Part shown: positions 34,495 to 46,329 of the stretch, in pieces
How positions within the stretch are numbered: the first letter of the stretch is position 1
Layout of the letters: each line of letters opens with the position of its first letter
NCBI GenBank assembly: GCA_001600875.1
Contig: BCLD01000008.1
Span: forward strand, 909,266 to 973,265
Direction of reading: 5' to 3'
From: Solicoccozyma terricola
Lineage: Eukaryota; Basidiomycota; Tremellomycetes; Filobasidiales; Piskurozymaceae
Length of the DNA stretch: 64,000 bases
Program-made: the position numbers and the translations under genes
Notes under the pieces: model-generated
Databases searched by the model: none
What the model saw: only the letters and a program-made list of their open reading frames with translations
What the model was told of the DNA's origin: nothing

Positions 34495-37096
34495 ATGGTT
34501 TACAATAAACCACTCGACTCTCCTCCGGACATCTACAGTGGAGACAAGGACAAGTTCAATGCCACCCATGTCGAACAGCTACACGAGGACGCCAGCGACT
34601 TAGGTCCAAGGGGCGGCTACTACATCAGGACCGCAGAGGAGAAACATGCCGAGCTCAGGGCAGCTCAAATGGTCGATCCAGGTCTAAGTCCTTGGTCGTA
34701 TCGCGGATTTACGTTCGCCCTCACTATTCTCTGCGTGTGAGTCACAGAACGACGGTGCTGGAGAGGAACACAGTTTTGACAGACTCGACGAGGTTGCATG
34801 TCGTCACAGATGTTTATGCGGAGGAGACAATGGTTTCGACGGGTACGTGTAGCGGTGGCAAGAGATCCTCGAAACCAACTAGGCCGCAGAACCATTAATT
34901 CTACATCTTGGCGCTTCCCCAGGACCATCATGTCTTCCATCAACAGTATGACTCGTGAGTGAGCTGCCTCTGAGATAACTACGCAATAGAAACTCAATCC
35001 GTTGCCCCACTTCCAGAATATCAGAAATATTTTGGCTTGAAAGCAGCATCAGCAAAGACTGGAATCATCTTTGGTGAGATCTCCGTTTCTTGCTCTGCTT
35101 TTGCACCCCTTTGTAGCCGTCGTAGACTGATTTTTGTTTTCCCCTGCGGCAGGTATCTATGCAAGTGTCTCGATTCACAGTCAGAACCTCCGTTAAAGTG
35201 CGTGGCGTTAACGAATCGCCACCCTTTTTTTTGTCCGGAACAGACCATCGGAGGAGTTGTCGCCTTTATCCCTATTTCGATCCTTCCAGACAGGATCGGA
35301 AGGAGGTATTCGATGATGCTTGGTAATCTCGTATTAATGTAAGTCCAAGGTTGAGACTGTTGCGGAGACGCGCTTTTGACTCAGTATTTTCTTCTTCTTT
35401 TCGCCTTCCAGTACTGGCGCTATCGTTTCGGCCAATGCAAAAGGCAAGGGGATGTTCATAGCAGGCCGATTCCTCACTGGTCTGGGATGTACTACGGCTG
35501 CAACTTGTGCAAAGGCCTATATGGCAGGTGAGAGTGCTGAAGTTTTCACTGGTGGCAAGAGACTAAGGAGTAAATTTTTCTCGCAAAGAAATCGCCTCCC
35601 CTGCGTCGCGGGGAAGACTCATGGGGTGGGTAACCTCTCCGTCTGACGAGCTATTCGATAGGCTGTTGCCAAGCTGACAGCCCTTCTTTGATCCCGACAG
35701 CCTCTTGAACAGCTTCTATTATGTCGGTATGTACATTACAGCCACTCAATAGGAAGGGTGAAAGCACCGAACTCATCTCCCTTTGATGCAGGTCAAATCT
35801 TGGCATCAGGAGTCGCTATTCCAACTGGACGTATAGCAGGCGAGAACTCTTGGCGTATATCTTTGTATGTCCAAGCTATCCCAGCGTTCCTCAACTTCGC
35901 AACGATTTGGTTGTGCGTCGAGTCTCCACGGTGGCTATACGCTCAAGGACGAAAAGAGGAAGCCACCCAGATCCTCGCTCGACTCCATTCACGTACCGGA
36001 GATGTCGAATCACCATTAATTCAGTATGAGATCCGGGAGATCGAGGAGCACATCTCACTCGAAGGCACAGACAAACGATTCTGGGACTTTAGGCCGTTGT
36101 TCCGCAAGGCGTCGGACAGGTACAGGTTCGGATTGTCTCTCATTGTCTCAGTGTGGGGCCAGTTGAGTGGTAATGGTTTGATCACCTAGTGAGTATATCT
36201 GTCCCCGGTGGAGTTCGCGATTCCTGTCTGAAGATTTCACTATTCTAAACACCTAACCCCTCACCCCTAAACCCCAGTTTCCTGCCTGTCCTTTTAGGTC
36301 TCGCTGGGATAACATCCCCGGACCGTCAGCGAGTTCTGTCTTTTGTCAACAGTGTGTGAGTGGATAACGATATCAACTATTCTCAAGATCGCTTTACTTC
36401 AAATCGAAGGGGGGGGGGGGGGGGGCGAAGGCAGCAAATTCTTTTGAGGGTCCTGCTGACACTGTATCTGCGCTACAGTACCTCTTTCATCGGCGCCCTC
36501 ATTGGTACTTCGGTCGTTGACAAAGTCGGTCGTCGAAAGGTGAGTGCCACGCAGGAGGGGCAGCAGGGAGTAGCACAGCTGATCGGGGGGATTCACAGCT
36601 TATGCTATTTGCTGCGGTTTCCTGCGCCACGGGCATGTTTTTGGTTACCGGCTTGACGTCTCCAGCCGGTCGAAAGACTATGGCCGGTGCCAACGCTGGC
36701 ATCGTTTTCATCTACCTCTTCATGGTATTCTACTCGATAGGCTGGACGCCACTTCAAGGCTTATACCCGTCTGAAATCTTCCGTTTTGAGACGAGAGCTC
36801 GTGGACTGGCTCTCCAAGGACTTGCAACACAAGCAGTCAGCTGCATCAACACGTTTGGCCTCCCGCCAGCTTTGGCTGCCCTTACATGGAAAACATACCT
36901 TATCTTCGCATGTTTCGACATCATCGGCATCATTGTCATTTGGATATTCGTTGTGGAGACCAAGCAGATCCCGCTCGAGGACTTGGATGCAATCTTCGAG
37001 TCCAAGAACCCAAAACAGGCGTCGTTTGCTGCCATGAGGGCCGCAAGGGAGAGGGAGAGGGAGAGGAAGAGGGAGCTCAAGTCGAGCAATGTTTGA
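34495..37096 (+). CDS. MFS sugar transporter (sugar porter family)
   Basis: A 559-residue plasma-membrane permease in 13 exons: 34495-34736, 34810-34842, 34923-34954, 35017-35073, 35153-35160, 35244-35338, 35412-35527, 35589-35625, 35701-35726, 35792-36188, 36278-36355, 36479-36539, 36599-37096. Sugar porter marks: GFDGTIMSSIN after the first helix, PDRIGRR loop motif, AGRFLTGLG and MAEIASPASRGR, PESPR-like VESPRWLYAQGR, GQLSGNGLITYFLP, VDKVGRRK, YPSEIFRFETRARG and the final VETKQIPLEDLD. The ESPRWL..LLA and GNGLITYF style resembles fungal lactose/hexose permeases; substrate not determined. Exon 5 is only 8 nt and is followed by a GC-AG intron (GCAAGT donor at 35161). The C-terminus is a basic/acidic helix (RERERERKREL). 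Confidence 0.92.
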
Positions 37097-37671
37097 AGTG
37101 ATTTCTAGTGTGAGGATACGGCGTTCTCATGCCGTCTCCCCACCCAATCCGCGGTTCCCATCACCGGATTCCCGATCCACCCAACTTCGTCTCCCCTCGT
37201 TGCTTGAAGATCTCGTCTCCCGCCTGACTCATCGACCCCTACGAGCTACTGTGGCGATTATGTAAAATGAGCTGTAATAATGATCTGCCTCTTAATCGAA
37301 GGGGGGGAATTCTCTGAAGAGACTTGTGTACTGAAGAAGACATAAGAGAGCACTAGGCAGTTAGGACACCATGTCCCCTAGGTTCATGAACTTGTTCCAA
37401 GGTCATACTGTAAGGATGCGACCCTTACCGGCCACATGATACCACACTCAACGGACATCCACTACCTCAAGTCCGGCTTTCGGACATATCCGGATCACTC
37501 GACGTAGCTGCATCAGACTGAGAGTAACTACACGAGCTCGACGCACCCACCATCGCTTGACGTAGCGACATCGGATCGGTACACCTACATCACCCTGGTG
37601 TACCTACATCATCGCGATGCTCCTATATCAGCGATATACCTACATCGCTCAATGTAGCCGTTCCTCTCTTC
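37097..37671. other. Left border of the repeat-rich island
   Basis: No gene seen. At 37409 a TGTAAGGATGCGACC resembles the terminal sequence of the LTR family described below, in reverse orientation. Between 37500 and 37660 there are many near-repeats of GTAGC(G/T)ACATC and CCTACATC(A/G). Confidence 0.5.
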
Positions 37672-37834
37672 TTACACCTCTCGCTCTGTAGCGATTACGG
37701 ATTCAGTAACCTCTTTTTTCTCTGTTCTCATACTGAAGGTCATCTGTAAAAGCGAGCCCTTATGGCTCCCTTTCCCCTCTTTTGTACTGCACCCTGCAAT
37801 GAATCACATTCCAAGCAGTACACCTTTCATTTAG
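37672..37834 (+). repeat. Dispersed repeat B, copy 1
   Basis: About 160 bp from TTACACCTCTCGCTCT to CCTTTCATTTAG, closely matching 61729-61933 in the same orientation. Shared blocks include AAAAGCGAGCCCTTA, CTCTTTTGTACTGCACCCTG and AATGAATCACATTCCAAGCA. The start of an LTR-family fragment follows directly at 37835, as if inserted into this repeat. Confidence 0.75.
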
Positions 37835-38100
37835 TGTCAGGTGCCGGGTCTGTCTTCGTACAAGTATCGGAACGAAGGAAGGAGACTGGGCAGATGACGG
37901 ATATCGGGATCCCTCTCTGTTGGGTTCATCTGACCGTGGAGACGAAGGTGTGATGGTGTATCGTGACAATGAAGTTGAACATGTATCGCGACGATGGAGT
38001 GTCGATGGCAAAGAGGGCAGCTAGTCCTGGAGCCGATTGCGAGAGTGATGGTGATGCGCAGATGATGTATACTCCGCAAGACTTGGTCTAATACACTGCT
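37835..38100 (+). mobile_element. LTR family A, 5' fragment
   Basis: Begins TGTCAGGTGCCGGG, like the solo LTRs at 45515 and 54230, and shares the later block ATGCGCAGA(T/C)GATGTAT. No matching CCTTACA terminus is found downstream, so it is truncated at the right. Confidence 0.55.
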
Positions 38101-39565
38101 CGATTCATCATCGCTACTTTCAGCCTCGGCCTCGGCCTCGATTTTCCTTTCCTCCTTCTTCCTGGCATGCAAGGCCCGGGCATTGATTTTCAACTGATGA
38201 TGAACTTTTGGGTTCAAGTATCACTTCTTGTCAATGGCCTGCCTTATGGCCTTCCTGCATTGATGTGTGGCATTGTTCTCCATTTTGTCCTTCTTTTTCT
38301 GAATCATTGATGCAGCTCTAATGTGAGCTAAGAGCTGAGCATCAACAAGATGGCTTCACCACTCATGGCTTTGCATGCTCTCTTGGTTCTCTCATTTTCC
38401 TGGCTGCCATCTTTTCGGCTGTCTTGACGAGATTCTTCACATGTGAGTGGTCACGATGCTTGACATTCTCCAAATCAGATGTCGTCCCCTTCAAGTGGCG
38501 ATGTCATTGTCAACATGTGTTGCAACTCGACACAATCACCAAAAGAGGACCAACTCACTGTCCCAGCCTTCACATGATCATCTATTTCCTTGAGATGTTT
38601 GCGTTCAGCAACTCGGCCTTTTAACTCACTGATTGCTCTTCTCTCATCCATAGTGGTCGCCTGACATGTTGTGATGTTATCCACATATCCATCAAAGAGG
38701 TGACCAAAAGAAAACGACGTCAAGACTTACAGTACCAACAGCGACAGCTTCTATTGCAGACTTCTGAAGCTCACATTGTTTCTTGTTGGCTTGGTGTATA
38801 CATGCCTTTGCAGCAGGCTGTATTGTGAAGGTGAAGTAACTCAAATCAATTGAAATGAGCAAAGTGTTTGGGTGGGGAGGGGGGACTCAATATCTCCCAT
38901 CAAGTCTTCATTTGGCAGCTCTGGCCTTGTCTTTCTCCAGCCTATCATCAAGTAAAAGCTCCCTCTTCATCAGTCAGGCATTTGATTGTGAAATCCTGAT
39001 AGAAGCATATGCTCAGTGTCAGAGTCAAATCGTTGAGATCAATTTAGAGACCCAAACTCACACTCTCTTTTTCCTCTTTTCTGAGAGCATGAAGCCTCAT
39101 CCATTCCACTTCTTTGAGGGAGGGGATATATTTCTTCTTGGTAGCCGGATTATTCCCTTCAATTGATGTGCTTGCATCATCTTTAGTTGATTTCTCAGTC
39201 CAAACCTAGTAGAATCTTCACTGAGCACGGCATTGCTATGGATTAAGCTCAGCTATAAACTCATGCATCTGTCATCCCCATTCCTCAATTCTTGGATCCT
39301 TTTCAGTTTCTCGTTGCGAGACTCCTTCGCCATGATGAGCTGAGATGGGGAGCGACTGAGTGGGATGGGTGATTGACTGCTGCGATATGATTATGATGAG
39401 AGTTGAATTAATGATGGTGTGACCATTTGTTCACATCAACAGCCCATGCTAGACTCCAAAGGAGCGAGCACAACCCAATATGTTCGCAACCCAGCCAGCA
39501 TTCTTCACCACCCATAGTATTATCGAATGCCTAACAAATTGCCTACTACAAGTTGGCAACGTTCA
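38101..39565. other. Gene-poor stretch with minus-strand coding relics
   Basis: No intact gene. A minus-strand open stretch at 38475-38723 encodes a charged helical segment (ERRAISELKGRVAERKHLKE) and could be a distal exon of the decayed gene at 39566-40761. Confidence 0.35.
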
Positions 39566-40761
39566 TTATCCCTGCACCACTGCCTGAGTGTCATGCCACC
39601 AACCCTGCAACGTGGCTTTCTTCCTCTGCTTGAGAGCCTTCTGCTCATGGTGTTCTTCGATTAAACTTGCTATACCATTCTGTACTTCTTTCTCCTTCCT
39701 CTTCTCTTGATGTTCCACCTCTGCTTCTTCAGCATCTCTCCTACATTCACTCGCATCAGATTCAAGGTGATCAAGGGGGTCACACCTTTTTAAACCTGTC
39801 CCTTTCTGCAGTTCTGCAATTGCCCTCGAGATATACCACTGATTCAAGCGATTTTGTTCGATACTGCGAACCAATTCGATGGCTCCTGGCGAGACCATGA
39901 ATGTTGTCGAAATTGAGACCATCGAGACTGGGGAGATTATCGAATTCGATGCTGTCACATGTAGGGTCTGAGCAAGCTTCTTCTCAAGTTGAAGCAGTTG
40001 ATCCTCAATGTGTTGCATCTTTTTACGACACCGATGCAATCCTCGATGTTTCTTCTGATATTCCTCCTCGATGGATTGATTGTCCTCCTCATCTTGTCAT
40101 CCTCCTCATGCTCTACTGACTGGTGAAATGGTGATTCGATGAGTTTAAATCCCTGTTGAACACTGAGATCTGTCCATTGACGAGACAAGAGCTCCTTCTC
40201 TGCAGAATGTTCCAACAGCTTGCCAACACTTGAGCTCCACATGGACTCGATTATTTCAGGGACATCCGATGATTGCACCATCCTCTTATCCACCTTCATC
40301 CTGTAGATACAGAATATGGCTGTTTGGTTGTATTGTGGATAATAGGAGGGGGGTGTTGTGGAGTTGATGGGACGATGGAACGATTTCATGGGATGATGGA
40401 ACAATTTGGCAAGGAATGCAGGTCGCCACCCACCACTGTGTCACCGAGCCATATCAAGACATCTGCGAGTCCAGAGATCTTCCTGTATGTGGTGATTCCT
40501 CTTGCTTTATATCCAGGGAGGCTGAGAAGAGTTTGGGAAAGATTGTCAGCCGAGGAAGTTCCTGATCTCTCTACACAGAAGACTTACTTGCCATACTGTT
40601 CGGGTGGATTGCTCAGCGAGCCACGATATATGCATACCACTGCCCAATATCTTCCTTGTTGTTCCCATCGTCCTGGATACTTGTTCATGATTGCCCTTGC
40701 CCACCTTTCAGCTTGTGTGATATGTCGATCTGTCAGTTTGATTATGCTGGAAGTCAACTGA
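39566..40761 (-). pseudogene. Decayed lineage-specific gene with coiled coil
   Basis: Minus-strand coding pieces: a possible exon ending near 40590 (LTDRHITQAERWARAIMNKY, a helix-turn-like segment), a piece 40490-40400 (LPGYKARGITTYRKISGLAD), a piece 40285-40085 (SSDVPEIIESMWSSSVGKLL) and a final piece 40070-39566 with a long charged coiled coil (KKMQHIEDQLLQLEKKLAQ; EEAEVEHQEKRKEKEVQ). Between the last two the frame shifts by one base around 40090 within an acidic GAGGATGACAAGATGAG stretch; restoring one base joins the frames. Family not recognised. Likely a decaying gene of the island. Confidence 0.4.
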
Positions 40762-41651
40762 TATACAGGTCATATAAGTAGGTGAGGACAAGGAGGAGGA
40801 AGAGGAATGGACCCGAGCTCACTCACACCTGAATGTCTAACCACAACTATCACAACCAACCCATACCCTTCCACAACACCATGCATGATGAGATCGTTGA
40901 TTTGATCATCCGTTGCGAAATCAATGTCGATAACTGCTCAAAGGCGCATGGACATGAATGCTGACCATAAGAACAAGGATGCGCTCATGATGTTTGACCC
41001 AGGATTACCCACTGTCACCAGCCCCTGTACCATCATCATCGGCATCATCAATGGCCTCATCCTCGTGCAGAAAACCAGCACTATTTTCCTCCTCTCCCTC
41101 TTCCTTGTTCCAACTCCCATCTATTGAGCCATTGTGAGATGTACTAGAATTGTCCATGTACTCGTCATTGTTTCCATGGTCAATATCCATACGATCATAT
41201 GTTTTGCCACCATCATCTTGTCGCTCATCACCACCTTGCTCATCACAGCCTCTCTCAGTGTCGTGTGTAACGATCTAACGACGATCGTCACACCCGAGGA
41301 TAGACGAGTCACTTGACTCTCTATTCGGTATCGGTCAGCATTCGTTGGAGTCTAGACGGATTCGGACGGAAGTGGTCGGATCCGCGCGGTTTCGTCTTCG
41401 TGTGTTCGTGTGTGTGTAAGCGGAGCTTGCTTCACTAAGTGCGTCTACATTCGAGTGCCTCTAGGCAATGGTCGGTCGTATAATGCAACGGTCGTAAGGG
41501 TGTTGCATACAATTGATAATATTGCTCGAGGAAAGAGAGCAATAACTAGAGTACGTACAAAAGACTACATTAAGTATGTAGGATGGACGGGGGAACCTGG
41601 CTAATTGCCATGCCATCTGGACCGTACTGTTCTGACGCTCTATTGTTCCCT
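40762..41651. other. Intergenic with an acidic minus-strand frame
   Basis: A minus-strand acidic frame at 41190-41005 (GAGDSG end; DEAIDDADDDG) could be an upstream exon of the relic at 39566-40761. Around 41270-41330 a GATCTAACGACGATCGTCACA sequence contains a short palindrome. Nothing else recognised. Confidence 0.35.
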
Positions 41652-41797
41652 AGAGGCCGTATTGGAGATACAGGCATCGTATTGGAGATACTGCCATCGT
41701 ATTGGAGATACTACCGTCGTATTGGAGATACTACCGTCGTATTGGAGATACTACCATCGTATTGGAGATACTACCGTCGTATTGGAGATACTACCGT
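41652..41797. repeat. 20-bp tandem repeat, about seven units
   Basis: The unit CGTATTGGAGATACTACCGT repeats about seven times with few changes (CAGGCAT, CTGCCAT, CTACCAT variants). No spacers, so it is a minisatellite and not a CRISPR array. Confidence 0.9.
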
Positions 41798-42154
41798 CCG
41801 TGTACGACCGATCCGTGCTGCCAAGCTATGGTAAGGTCATATCATGACTTCAGAACGTAGATTCGAGCCAAATGGTGGGTGTGTGAGCGGCGAGAGCATG
41901 TCTTGGACGAATCCGGGCGGATTCGGACGGATCCGTCTGATGGCGACCACGTCTGAGATGGCATGAGTCGGTTTAGCCGCTGTCGGGCCATAGACCTGAT
42001 ATATGTCCATTGTTCCTTGAACAATGGTTGTAGGTGTACGAGCCTAGTTTGGGTCACGTGAATGACGATGATAGCGGTGCGCAAATTCATGTTGAATGAC
42101 GTGGCGTCCCTATCAGATATCCTAGAACGACGGTGATGGGAGCTCGTAGTGTGT

Positions 42155-43102
42155 TCAGAGGAATTCCCGTGACATCGTGTTCCTCATCGCCATGACTCTC
42201 TCACGTTCTCTCTCATCATGGTCCTCTTCAGAATCCACAACAACAGAGCCTCGAGAGGCAGGCGAAACTGAAAATGGAATGCGAAAACTGCCACCTTGCT
42301 CCTGGAGAATAGGTGAGCTGAATGTTTCCAACTCAGCCAATTCCGACGAAGTGATTGCAAGTCTAAGAGGTCTAGGACGAGTTCTTGGTTTCTTGGTAGT
42401 AGAGTTTTGACCAAATACGTCTGCTTCTCCAGTTCCCTCGTGATGGGAGTATGGTCGAGTCGAGCAAACGTGGTCATGGATGCAAGAGATTCGAGCACAT
42501 ATGGATGAGTTTCCAAGGGAGTGGTTTCCGAGACGTGAGATTCGAGTGTGTATGGACGAGTTTGTGAGCGAGTAGTTTCTGATCCATGAGACTCCTGATG
42601 TGTGTAGTGAGTGCCATACCATGTTGTCTTTCTTTTAATGAGAGATTGCTGATGAGAGGAATAGGTGGTGTGATGAGAAGAGTACATGGTCTCCGATATG
42701 TGAGACACTTGTTGATTTGAGAGCATGGTTTCAGACACATGGGTTTCGAGAATGTACTGATTCTGAGAGGATGGAGTTGGGTGTTCGAAGGGAGTGACTG
42801 GAGTGACCAATCCATCATGATCAGGTGTCCATCCTGGAGTGGACATTTCTGAATTCGACTCCTTCTTTGATCTCGGAGTGAAGTAAGGGCGCATATGGGG
42901 ATAGGTTGCTGAAGAGTGATGGGAGGTGGATGATGAGCGATTGTGGCATGGTAGTTGAGCTGTGCAAAGAGTCAGATTAATTAGATTCATGGTGTATCTG
43001 AAATACATGATTCGTCTACTAACATCCAGAGGAAGTAGCATCATCAAGTTGTGGGAGACACGTCTTGCTCATCTTGCGATCTGGTGACATATGGTGTTCC
43101 AT
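42155..43102 (-). pseudogene. Hypothetical gene with SET/H-rich repeats, probably frameshifted
   Basis: Two exons: 43102-43024 and 42959 onward, joined by a normal intron. The protein is Ser/Thr/His-rich with recurring short motifs (LETHVSETM, HISETMYSS, HGSETTRS, LESHVSETT). In its own frame the product ends at 42184 with a basic, unnatural-looking tail; the adjacent frame from about 42440 to 42155 reads a more protein-like acidic ending (SSELAELETFSSPI, VVVDSEEDHDERERER). I read this as a one-base frameshift near 42440. Family not recognised. Confidence 0.4.
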
Positions 43103-43570
43103 GATGATCATCACCGTTGTTGACAGTTAGATATTATCTAGTGATGGTACCAATGGATTTGGTGCTTTTTCGTCGGTAATGTTTTGTCTATATAGTACGA
43201 TGTGTGGAGAGGTGGTATTCAACTGGAGACCACTTGAGAGGGATTTGTTATGATTTCGCTTGCATCAAGGCATTGAGGCAATGAGGGAATGTGAGGATAG
43301 ACAAGGACCGAGCGTAAAATCATCGATGGTCACTACCTACCCAAAATTGGAGCGCTGGAGAAGGCTGGAAGACATATCACAGGGACGTGGAATGCTGGCA
43401 AGTAGATAGATGTACAATGGATGGCATGCCCAACTGCAAACTGAGATGATTGGTGTATCGGCAGCTGAGAACGATGAATATCAGGAACAATCTGTGCCAT
43501 CATTCGCCACCACCACTCTATCTCAAAACTTGTTACAAATGTGGATTTCTGTTGAGAGTGACAGCTGAAT
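43103..43570. other. Intergenic, nothing recognised
   Basis: Probable upstream region of the 43102 gene. No feature supported. Confidence 0.4.
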
Positions 43571-44292
43571 TGTAAGGATACGACCCATCTCAGGCCCGAA
43601 TCCTCACCGATCCGTGGATCTCGCCCACCAATTCTCCATCCACGGTGCTCCGGGCTACGAATCCTCGGAGTCCTCGTATCAGTTGGACGACGATTCACCA
43701 TCCATCTCGCTCACCGACGTCACCCCCGATTGGTTCGCCTACCCTGCTCACCTGGAATCACCGCTCCGAGAGTCACTGAGAAGGTCTCGATGCCGATTGG
43801 TCAGCCTCCCTTGCTCGCCGGACCTCGTATCTCTTCGGACCGGTTCTTCAGCGCTCTTTTTCTCTCTTTTGACATCTTGCCCAGCGAGATGCCCCCTGTA
43901 TATATAGCGGGAGCCTCTATCCTTCGGTGGACGGTCTTTTCCCTTTTTCCTCACCTTGTATTAGACCCAGTCTTCAGAGTATACATCGTCTGCGCATCTC
44001 CATCACATCATCGATCGGCCCTAGGACTAGCTACCCTCTTCGGTCATCGACACACACACACACTCACACACACATCTCGTTCCTCACCTCTTCATTCTCT
44101 GGACACCGACTTTTCCCCTAGTCCAGTGATGACTCTTTCTCTCCAGCCCGAACCTTCACCGCTGTCTTCATCTCCTCGCTCGACTTAGCGGCTAGATCTG
44201 AATCCAACTGCGAGAGGCCCGATCATCCATCACCTGCCACATCTCCATCTTCGGTGCGATTCCTCGTAGCCTTCAAGATCTGGCACCTGACA
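43571..44292 (-). mobile_element. Solo LTR, family A (reverse orientation)
   Basis: Runs from TGTAAGGATACGACC to GGCACCTGACA, the reverse complement of the TGTCAGG...GGTCGTATCCTTACA ends of the copies at 45515 and 54230. Flanks TGAAT and TGAAC match at four of five positions, consistent with an aged target-site duplication. It contains a promoter-like CTGTATATATAGCGGG and a CACACACACACTCACACACA microsatellite. No internal retrotransposon genes. Confidence 0.82.
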
Positions 44293-45497
44293 TGAACTCA
44301 CTGAACTCGAGGGGTGAGATGCGGATTTTTCACGAGTGACATCAAGTGGGGGGTAAAGGCATCACCACCAGCTCAACTCTGGTCATGGAACTGTAAGGGT
44401 ATTAACCCTTACCCTTAGGATGTGCAGTAGTTGAAGATCATTAGCTTATGATCATGTCGCCTTTTAGTTATGTGTGCGGATGTCAATTCAACAGCATTCC
44501 CATGACAGGAAGGATGTTCTAAAGACATGGATGGAAAGGGATAGGTAGAGGGTACCCTCTTCACCCTCTTTTGTAATCTTTTTAACCCTCTACTGCAAAC
44601 TTCACAAATTACTCCATAGGTGGTATCGATAAACATTGATCTTGAGGATTGGAGTAAGTCCCATTTCGATTTGAATATGGCCACTTGTGCTTATCATCCC
44701 TGCGAGCTTGTTAGCTGTAATTAAAACAGTTTGAAGGAAAGTGTTTTGCGGTGGCAACTCAAATCAAGATTGTCAAACTGGTCTTCCAGTTACTATGTCT
44801 CATGTTTTGCAGTGTGATTGATGTGGGAGGGATGTTCATGCATATGAAACTCAGGAATCTGTGGAAAGCAGATGACTTTCCTTTGTAGGATTTAGCCCAG
44901 AGCTGACAAGTTTGGATTAGCATTCAGGTGGACCTAACTGGAATGAATATCATTGCTGGATTGAGGGCAGATGCAGGCATGAGTCTGTTGTTGATGGGAA
45001 AAGGCTGCTGACAATGCAAATGATCTCTGCAGTGGAGACGAATTGGTCAAACTGACAAGGCACGAAAGACCCTTGATTTATCTGGGATTGGCTACCCTGA
45101 GTGGTTCTTACACATCAGCAAGCTACAGCAACACCAATGTGCACTTGGAGGGTGTGGACATGCTCTCATGTACCATCCTGCCCAAGTCAGGAATATGGCA
45201 GACCAGTGAGCTTCAGACCTTGTGTCATGAATCGAACCTGACACTTTGGAAAGACAATCCAATCTAATACTCTTCATATTCACTTGCAGGAGGTGGAAGA
45301 GATATATCTCAGTAGCAACAGAGGTTCCTCATGGCGACACCCAGCCTGGTGATGGCTTGCCACACTTTGCATCATTCCATTGTCTGGTCTTCATTTTTCG
45401 ATGTGCTGACTTTAACACCAATCTCGCAAACATGATTTGGAGGACGATGTGCTTGATACATGGAGATGAATGAAAGGATCATGGCAAGCATCGATCA
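44293..45497. other. Region between two solo LTRs
   Basis: No gene recognised. A hairpin-forming GTAAGGGT-ATT-AACCCTTAC lies at about 44392-44411. Short frames (for example 45043-45267 plus and 44684-44415 minus) look partly protein-like but match nothing I know. Confidence 0.35.
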
Positions 45498-46329
45498 ATG
45501 GCAATCTCACATCGTGTCAGGAGCAGATCTTTCCGGCGAGTCTTGGTGCCGGGGCGAAAAGAAAGATCGGCTGGTGACGGATATTAGGGCCCTCGTTGTT
45601 GAATTCAGATCCAGTCGTCGATAACGTTTAGGTGTAAAGGTAATTCGGGTCTGATGTCAGATGGCCGAAGATGTCGAAGGCCTGATATGGGTAGCTAATC
45701 CAAGGGCCGATCGATAAGATGCGCAGACGATGTATCGGTCGTGAGAATGTCTCTCTCATACAAGGTGAGGAAAAAGGGAAAGCCACCTGTCGGAGGACAG
45801 GGCTCCCATATATGTACATGTTTGCATCGGCAAGATATTCAGAAAGAGAGAGAGAAAAGAAAGAAAGAAAGAGCGGGCCGGCTGTTTGCCCGACACAGCC
45901 AATCGGTGAGCACAGCAATGATGGCATTAATCTGGCGAAGTCCATCCGTCGGCGATGATATGGCTAAGTCCTTCCATCAGTCACTACGTCCATCCATCGG
46001 CGAGTAGGACGGGCCTGACGTTCGACGTATGCCCGGACGTTCAAGGGGAGCCCGAATGTCAGAGGCTTGAGCACCGTGGATGGAGGATCGGTGATGGGGA
46101 ATCCGCGGAACGGTGAGGATTCGGGCCTGAGAAAGGTCGTATCCTTACACATCGTTTGCTAGACGATGAACACGAGATCTCGTATGAGGCTGAGGGGGTG
46201 AGATTTCCAGACAATGAAGACGAGGACGAATGTGAATATGAAGATGAAGACGAAGAGGTCTCGCAACAGATTCAAATTACATTTGAAGATGAGCCAGATG
46301 AAGATGTTTTTGGAGGTGCTAGTCGCCAG
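45498..46329 (+). pseudogene. Acidic ORF interrupted by a solo LTR
   Basis: The frame MAISHR (45498-45514) continues after the LTR as LLDDEHEISYEAEG (from 46155), so the host frame is restored if the LTR and one CATCG copy are removed. The downstream part is strongly acidic (NEDEDECEYEDEDEE; FEDEPDEDVFGG) and reaches a GTATGT donor at 46330. Beyond an acceptor at 46420 the frame breaks; a Lys/Pro-rich frame (KKKKKPDRRPPPPP) follows to about 46650. Family not recognised. Confidence 0.45.
45515..46149 (+). mobile_element. Solo LTR, family A
   Basis: TGTCAGGAGCAGATC...GGTCGTATCCTTACA, 635 bp, flanked by a perfect 5-bp target-site duplication CATCG (45510-45514 and 46150-46154). Shares the block TTTTTCCTCACCTTGTAT (reverse strand) and GATACATCGTCTGCGCATC with the other copies. 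No internal genes. Confidence 0.88.

Noticed and set aside
41652..41797. CRISPR-like array
   Set aside because: Units are contiguous without spacers, and the genome is fungal.
44415..44684. Minus-strand frame with FIDTTYG resembling a transposase motif
   Set aside because: Only one short motif-like string, no flanking domain and no terminal repeats.
43571..46149. One large element with long terminal inverted repeats
   Set aside because: The two ends are separate solo LTRs in opposite orientation: the right one has its own perfect CATCG duplication and the left its own TGAAT/TGAAC flanks.
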